From the NCBI GenBank assembly GCA_910584665.1, contig CAJUBL010000084.1:1-9378 (forward strand): a DNA stretch of 9,378 nt. The letters are read 5' to 3'. Position 1 is the first letter of the stretch. Each line of letters opens with the position of its first letter. The DNA comes from an uncultured Muribaculaceae bacterium (GTDB lineage: Bacteria; Bacteroidota; Bacteroidia; Bacteroidales; Muribaculaceae). Shown here piece after piece: positions 6,532-9,378 of this stretch. Under the pieces are notes generated by a model that saw only the letters and a list, made by a program, of their open reading frames with translations, was not told the origin of the DNA and made no database searches. A program made the translations under genes and the position numbers.

Positions 6532-7884
6532 TTATTCAAGTTCTTTTCTCAGGTATTCGAGACCTTGGGCTACTATCGATTGCAGAGGCATCTTGGATGT
6601 ACATACATATTCGGCCAGGGCAAAGTCCTCGGGAGCCACTTCATATATTCCTAACGATTCCATTTTTTCGATGTCGCGTGACAGGATTGCCTTTATTAGG
6701 TATTCTGTCATTATATCCATCGGAACCACCTTGTCGTATTGTCCGGACATTATCATCGCACGGCGTCCGCCGAGAAGCCTGGCATCAGGTCTGAACAGTT
6801 TCCTGTAAAGGAAATGTCCCGGAAACGAGCGGCTGGTACTCATCTTTTTCGGGGAAAGTGTTGCCCATCCCATGAATTCCGTGACATCGTCACCCTCGGG
6901 TATCACTGTTATCTGTGTATATGGGAAGCGCAGGTACCTGTCCCGTTTTACTGAGATGCCGGTCAGTACGTTGCCTGATATTATACGCTCATTGTGGGTG
7001 GTGTGTGTCAGACGGCCGTTTGTCAGCGACTCTATGTCAGATCCGATAAGGGTCTTTATATATCCGGGAGTCTTTACTTCGCTGCCGGCTAATGTAATTA
7101 TACATGTGGTGTCGAGATGTCCGGTCAGGGCCAGCCGGCCTATTCGTGCCAGAGTGATGCCGTCCAGAGTCCATATTGTCTCTCCTTTGTTGACCGGCTT
7201 TATGTTGGAGGCTATGATTCCGGGATTGCCGGCAGGGTGGGGACCTGTGACATCCACCATGGCAGCGCCTTCGATATCAGGTATGCGGCTTCCTTTTTTA
7301 CGCGCTATATATATTGTCCCTTGTGTCAGTTGTCCCAGTAGTTCTGCTCCGGCCTTTAGTTCCGTATGGCTTTCGGCGAGTATATGGTCGGTGTCGGGAG
7401 CCAAAGGTGCCGAGTCCCACGTCGAGACAAATATGTCCCGGGCTGTAGATTCCGGATCGGGTACTGTATTGTAAGGACGCTGGCGCATCATGGCCCATAG
7501 CCCTGAAGACTGTAGAAGCGCGCGGGCTTTCACGGGGGTATCTGTACCTGCCGTTTCGTAGACCGTTTCATCATTGATGTCGGAGTTTATCTCGATTACC
7601 ACACGTTCGAGTCTGCGTCGTTCGCCTCTTACTATCGATTTTACCACACCGGCAGCTGGCGATGTGATGTTTACCTGCGGATGATGTTTATCCTGTAGTA
7701 TGGCCTGACCCTGTGCGACAGTATCGCCCTCTTTTACTACCGGTTTGAGCGTCAGTCCCGGAAAATCTTCCGGAGTCAGACCGACTGACTGCGGCATGCG
7801 GGACTCAGCCTTGTCGGCGGTTCCTGACGGAACTCCGGCTATATGTAGGTCGAGACCTTTTTTTAAGGTTAAAGTGATATTCAT
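6532..7884 (-). CDS. nqrA: Na+-translocating NADH:quinone oxidoreductase subunit A
   Basis: NqrA is the cytoplasmic subunit of the pump, without known cofactors of its own, and has been implicated in quinone binding. The 450-residue length is normal. The N-terminus (MNITLTLKKGLDLHIAGVPSG) is typical, followed by a barrel-sandwich region with VKEGDTVAQGQ (50-60) and the SPAAGVV motif (75-81) shared with RnfC. The central part carries GPHPAGNPGI (214-223) and GHLDTTCIITLAGSEV (255-270). The C-terminus has LGIYEVAPEDFALAEYVC (411-428). RnfC would show ferredoxin cysteine clusters, which are absent, so the Nqr assignment is firm. It is the first gene of the operon and probably starts from a promoter near 7926. 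Confidence 0.97.
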   Translation of the reverse strand: MNITLTLKKGLDLHIAGVPSGTADKAESRMPQSVGLTPEDFPGLTLKPVVKEGDTVAQGQAILQDKHHPQVNITSPAAGVVKSIVRGERRRLERVVIEINSDINDETVYETAGTDTPVKARALLQSSGLWAMMRQRPYNTVPDPESTARDIFVSTWDSAPLAPDTDHILAESHTELKAGAELLGQLTQGTIYIARKKGSRIPDIEGAAMVDVTGPHPAGNPGIIASNIKPVNKGETIWTLDGITLARIGRLALTGHLDTTCIITLAGSEVKTPGYIKTLIGSDIESLTNGRLTHTTHNERIISGNVLTGISVKRDRYLRFPYTQITVIPEGDDVTEFMGWATLSPKKMSTSRSFPGHFLYRKLFRPDARLLGGRRAMIMSGQYDKVVPMDIMTEYLIKAILSRDIEKMESLGIYEVAPEDFALAEYVCTSKMPLQSIVAQGLEYLRKELE

Positions 7885-7925
7885 GGTTGGTTATTGAGTC
7901 TCTTCGATTCAGTATATTCAGACCG

Positions 7926-7933
7926 CAAATTTA
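7926..7933 (-). promoter_or_regulatory. Candidate -7 box of the nqr operon promoter
   Basis: TAAATTTG on the minus strand matches the Bacteroidota -7 consensus TAnnTTTG exactly and lies 41 bases before the nqrA ATG, giving a leader of about 35 bases. No convincing TTTG occurs 19-21 bases upstream, so the promoter may be weak or activator-dependent, or the real start may be elsewhere. The sequence between this box and 8036 is very A/T-rich and holds no gene. Confidence 0.42.
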
Positions 7934-7960
7934 TATTAATTTTCACAACCGAGTATTAAG

Positions 7961-8059
7961 TTTAACAAAAAATAAACAAAATAACTGAGAATGTTTATGA
8001 GATACCGCATGAAATCAAAAAAAACAACAAAAAAATTTTGAGGAACAAAAAATAAAAGA
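7961..8059. other. A-tract-rich DNA between divergent promoters
   Basis: Between the two candidate promoters the plus strand is strongly A-rich, with repeated A-runs such as TCAAAAAAAACAACAAAAAAA around 8015-8035 and another around 8047-8058. The purine/pyrimidine strand bias and phased-looking A-runs suggest bent DNA or an UP-like element feeding the exbB promoter. No open reading frame or RNA gene is seen here. Confidence 0.4.
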
Positions 8060-8067
8060 TACTTTTG
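8037..8067 (+). promoter_or_regulatory. Promoter of the exbB-exbD unit
   Basis: TTTG (8037-8040), a 19-base spacer and TACTTTTG (8060-8067) match the Bacteroidota housekeeping promoter consensus TTTG-N19-21-TAnnTTTG in every fixed position. Transcription should begin near 8073-8075, giving an untranslated leader of about 230 bases before the ATG at 8303. A long A-rich tract directly upstream fits a strong promoter. Confidence 0.82.
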
Positions 8068-8080
8068 CCAGACGCTTTGC

Positions 8081-8162
8081 TGTTCTCGTCTCCTTAAAAG
8101 GTGGCTTGGATAGCATTAGTGATATGCTGACGAGATATAACAGATCGTCTTCACCGAGAACA
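8081..8162 (+). promoter_or_regulatory. Structured 5' leader of exbB with alternative helices
   Basis: Several helices can form in the first 90 bases of the leader. CTCGTC (8085-8090) pairs with GACGAG (8129-8134) and encloses AGCAT (8112-8116) with ATGCT (8124-8128), plus a short TCC/GGA helix, as a compact three-way junction. Alternatively TGTTCTCG (8081-8088) pairs with CGAGAACA (8155-8162), which frees GACGA (8129-8133) to pair with TCGTC (8145-8149). The two outer pairings share 8085-8088 and exclude each other. I do not recognise a known riboswitch. The rest of the leader, 8163-8302, is A/T-rich with a direct repeat TTAAACTAA at 8163 and 8181 and no other clear structure. Confidence 0.4.
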
Positions 8163-8302
8163 TTAAACTAAAGTATAACCTTAAACTAATGACCATCGTT
8201 CACTTCCATTTTCTGACGTTGTGTAACCGGTCATGTCCCGCTTCAGACAATTAATCCAATTATTAACTATCATTAATAACATTTTAAGATTTAACTACAT
8301 TT

Positions 8303-9247
8303 ATGGAAGCTCAAAAGCCTACCGCTAAGCCCGCGGCTAATGCCCCGGCTAAGAAAAGCAACGTTCGTGGTATCAAGAACGCATTCTTTGTAATCCTTGC
8401 CTGCTTCGTTGTGGCAATCTGTCTGTTCCTGTTCGTGTTCGGACATCCCAGTCATTTTAATCTCACCGGTGACAATATCGCTGTTGACCCCGAGACCGGA
8501 AAGCAGATGTACGACTTCATGTCAATGGCCTTCGCTCCTACTGCCAATGAGGTAGAGGTTGCTCAGGGTGCTGTCAATGTGACCGGTGGACACCCCACCG
8601 ACCTTGTAGGTACTGTTTACATGGGCGGTTTCATCGTTCCTATCCTTCAGACCCTGTTCCTTGTTGTTATCGTTCTTTCTGTTGAACGTTACATCGCTCT
8701 GAGCGGCGCCAAAGGTAAAGGTAATATCACAAAGTTTGTCGCCAACATCAAGCTTCGTCTTGCTAATAACGATATCGCCGGTGCTCAGGAGCTTTGCTCT
8801 AAACAGCAGGGTACAGTTGCCGCTGTAGTTTCGGCTGCTCTTAAAAAATACAAAGAGATGGACGAAAACACCGTTCTCACCAAGGAACAGAAAGTTGCCG
8901 CCCTGCAGAAAGAGGTCGAGGAGGCTACCGCACTTGAGATGCCGTCGCTGCAGCAGAATCTCCCCATTGTGGCTACTCTCACCACTCTCGGTACACTCGT
9001 CGGTCTTCTCGGTACCGTTATCGGTATGATCAAGTCTTTCCAGGCTCTGTCTGCTTCCGGTGCTCCTGACTCGACCCAGCTGTCTGCCGGTATCTCTGAG
9101 GCTCTTATCAACACTGCTTTCGGTATCGCTACCGCTGCATTCGCTGTAATTTCTTACAACTACTACACCAACAAGATCGATACCATGACATATGCTATCG
9201 ACGAAATCGGTTTCTCTATCGTTCAATCGTTTGCAGTCAACCACTAA
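8303..9247 (+). CDS. exbB: MotA/TolQ/ExbB family ion-channel protein
   Basis: The protein forms, with ExbD, the inner-membrane channel that converts ion flow into work on TonB for outer-membrane transport; the TolQ role is the main alternative. The 314 residues begin with a Lys/Pro/Ala-rich cytoplasmic segment (1-25). An extra membrane helix (26-47) and a roughly 55-residue probably periplasmic loop follow. Then come the three family helices (about 104-126, 219-243 and 262-286) with a cytoplasmic domain at 130-218. Hallmarks are VERY (127-130), GLLGTVIGM (234-242) and SEALINTAFGIATAAFA (265-281); Thr238 and Thr271 correspond to pore threonines in E. coli ExbB. Isoleucine is almost always ATC, with no ATA, unlike the nqr genes, which suggests high expression. 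Its partner gene follows after 46 bases. The ATG at 8303 has no Shine-Dalgarno site. Confidence 0.93.
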   Translation: MEAQKPTAKPAANAPAKKSNVRGIKNAFFVILACFVVAICLFLFVFGHPSHFNLTGDNIAVDPETGKQMYDFMSMAFAPTANEVEVAQGAVNVTGGHPTDLVGTVYMGGFIVPILQTLFLVVIVLSVERYIALSGAKGKGNITKFVANIKLRLANNDIAGAQELCSKQQGTVAAVVSAALKKYKEMDENTVLTKEQKVAALQKEVEEATALEMPSLQQNLPIVATLTTLGTLVGLLGTVIGMIKSFQALSASGAPDSTQLSAGISEALINTAFGIATAAFAVISYNYYTNKIDTMTYAIDEIGFSIVQSFAVNH

Positions 9248-9293
9248 TCCCGCATTTTACTCATTTAACATTAATTTCTTAAAACGGTAAAAT

Positions 9294-9378
9294 ATGGGAA
9301 AAGTAAAAATGAAAAGAAAGAGTACGCGCATCGACATGACCGCGATGAGCGACGTGACCGTTCTTTTGCTTACTTTCT
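9294..9378 (+). CDS. exbD: ExbD/TolR family protein, N-terminal fragment
   Basis: The first 28 codons are present before the right edge. The protein begins with a basic cytoplasmic stretch, MGKVKMKRKSTRIDMTAMSD, then VTVLLLTF, the start of its single membrane helix. Asp20 in MSDVTVLLL aligns with the essential membrane aspartate of ExbD (Asp25 in E. coli) that takes part in ion flow. Position directly after exbB, in the same orientation with no terminator between, supports one transcription unit. Bacteroidota often carry two exbD genes in tandem, but what follows cannot be seen. The gap upstream (9248-9293) holds a 7-base inverted repeat that reaches the start codon. Confidence 0.88.
   Translation, partial: MGKVKMKRKSTRIDMTAMSDVTVLLLTF

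Noticed and set aside
6872..7474. A 200-codon open frame on the plus strand opposite nqrA.
   Set aside because: It is fully antisense to a well-conserved nqrA, has no recognisable domain and no initiation signal. Codon bias of nqrA explains it.
7942..7948. TTGTGAA half-site resembling the operator of the NADH-sensing repressor Rex, near the nqrA promoter.
   Set aside because: NADH-responsive control of nqr would make sense, but the expected second half TTCACAA is not present at the right spacing, so one 7-base half-site in A/T-rich DNA is not evidence.
8522..9244. A 240-codon open frame on the minus strand opposite exbB.
   Set aside because: It mirrors the strongly biased exbB coding sequence, and its translation has no membrane or domain pattern. 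It is a shadow frame.
1..9378. Search for CRISPR arrays, insertion sequences, tRNA or rRNA genes, defence or toxin-antitoxin modules.
   Set aside because: No repeated spacer pattern, transposase, terminal repeat, RNA gene core or toxin-antitoxin pair was seen. Apart from the regulatory regions the window is occupied by core metabolic and transport genes.

Overview
The window comes from a Bacteroidota genome, most likely an anaerobic gut Bacteroidales and possibly a Muribaculaceae. The protein sequences look like that order, promoters follow the Bacteroidota pattern (TTTG, about 19-21 bases, TAnnTTTG), and start codons are preceded by A/T-rich sequence rather than clear Shine-Dalgarno sites. 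The family-level assignment is inference.

Layout, left to right. Positions 1-118 (minus strand) hold the first 39 codons of a divergent EF-G paralogue with its P-loop. Positions 119-440 are intergenic, with a candidate promoter and a dyad element for that gene and the hairpin terminator of the next one. Positions 441-1802 (minus) encode a lipoprotein of the family 10-like glycosyl hydrolase group (GHL10). Positions 1831-1873 hold a strong intrinsic terminator for the nqr operon, and a candidate promoter for the lipoprotein gene lies inside the same hairpin. Positions 1948-7884 (minus) are a complete nqrABCDEF operon for the Na+-translocating NADH:quinone oxidoreductase. Positions 7885-8302 are a 418-base divergent control region. 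Positions 8303-9247 (plus) encode a MotA/TolQ/ExbB-family channel protein, followed at 9294 by the start of an ExbD/TolR-family partner that runs off the window.

How the genes work together: Na+-NQR oxidises NADH, reduces quinone and exports Na+. ExbB/ExbD units spend an ion gradient, usually protons, to power TonB-dependent outer-membrane transport, on which Bacteroidota glycan uptake relies. The divergent intergenic region therefore separates an ion-gradient generator from an ion-gradient consumer. The lipoprotein may act on glycans at the envelope. The EF-G paralogue resembles the alternative EF-G2 described in Bacteroides.

I found no mobile element, CRISPR array, tRNA or rRNA, and no clearly new multi-gene system. 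The less ordinary signals are regulatory: a promoter embedded in a terminator, a structured roughly 230-base leader in front of exbB with mutually exclusive helices, an nqrA-nqrB intercistronic hairpin, and a dyad upstream of the EF-G paralogue.
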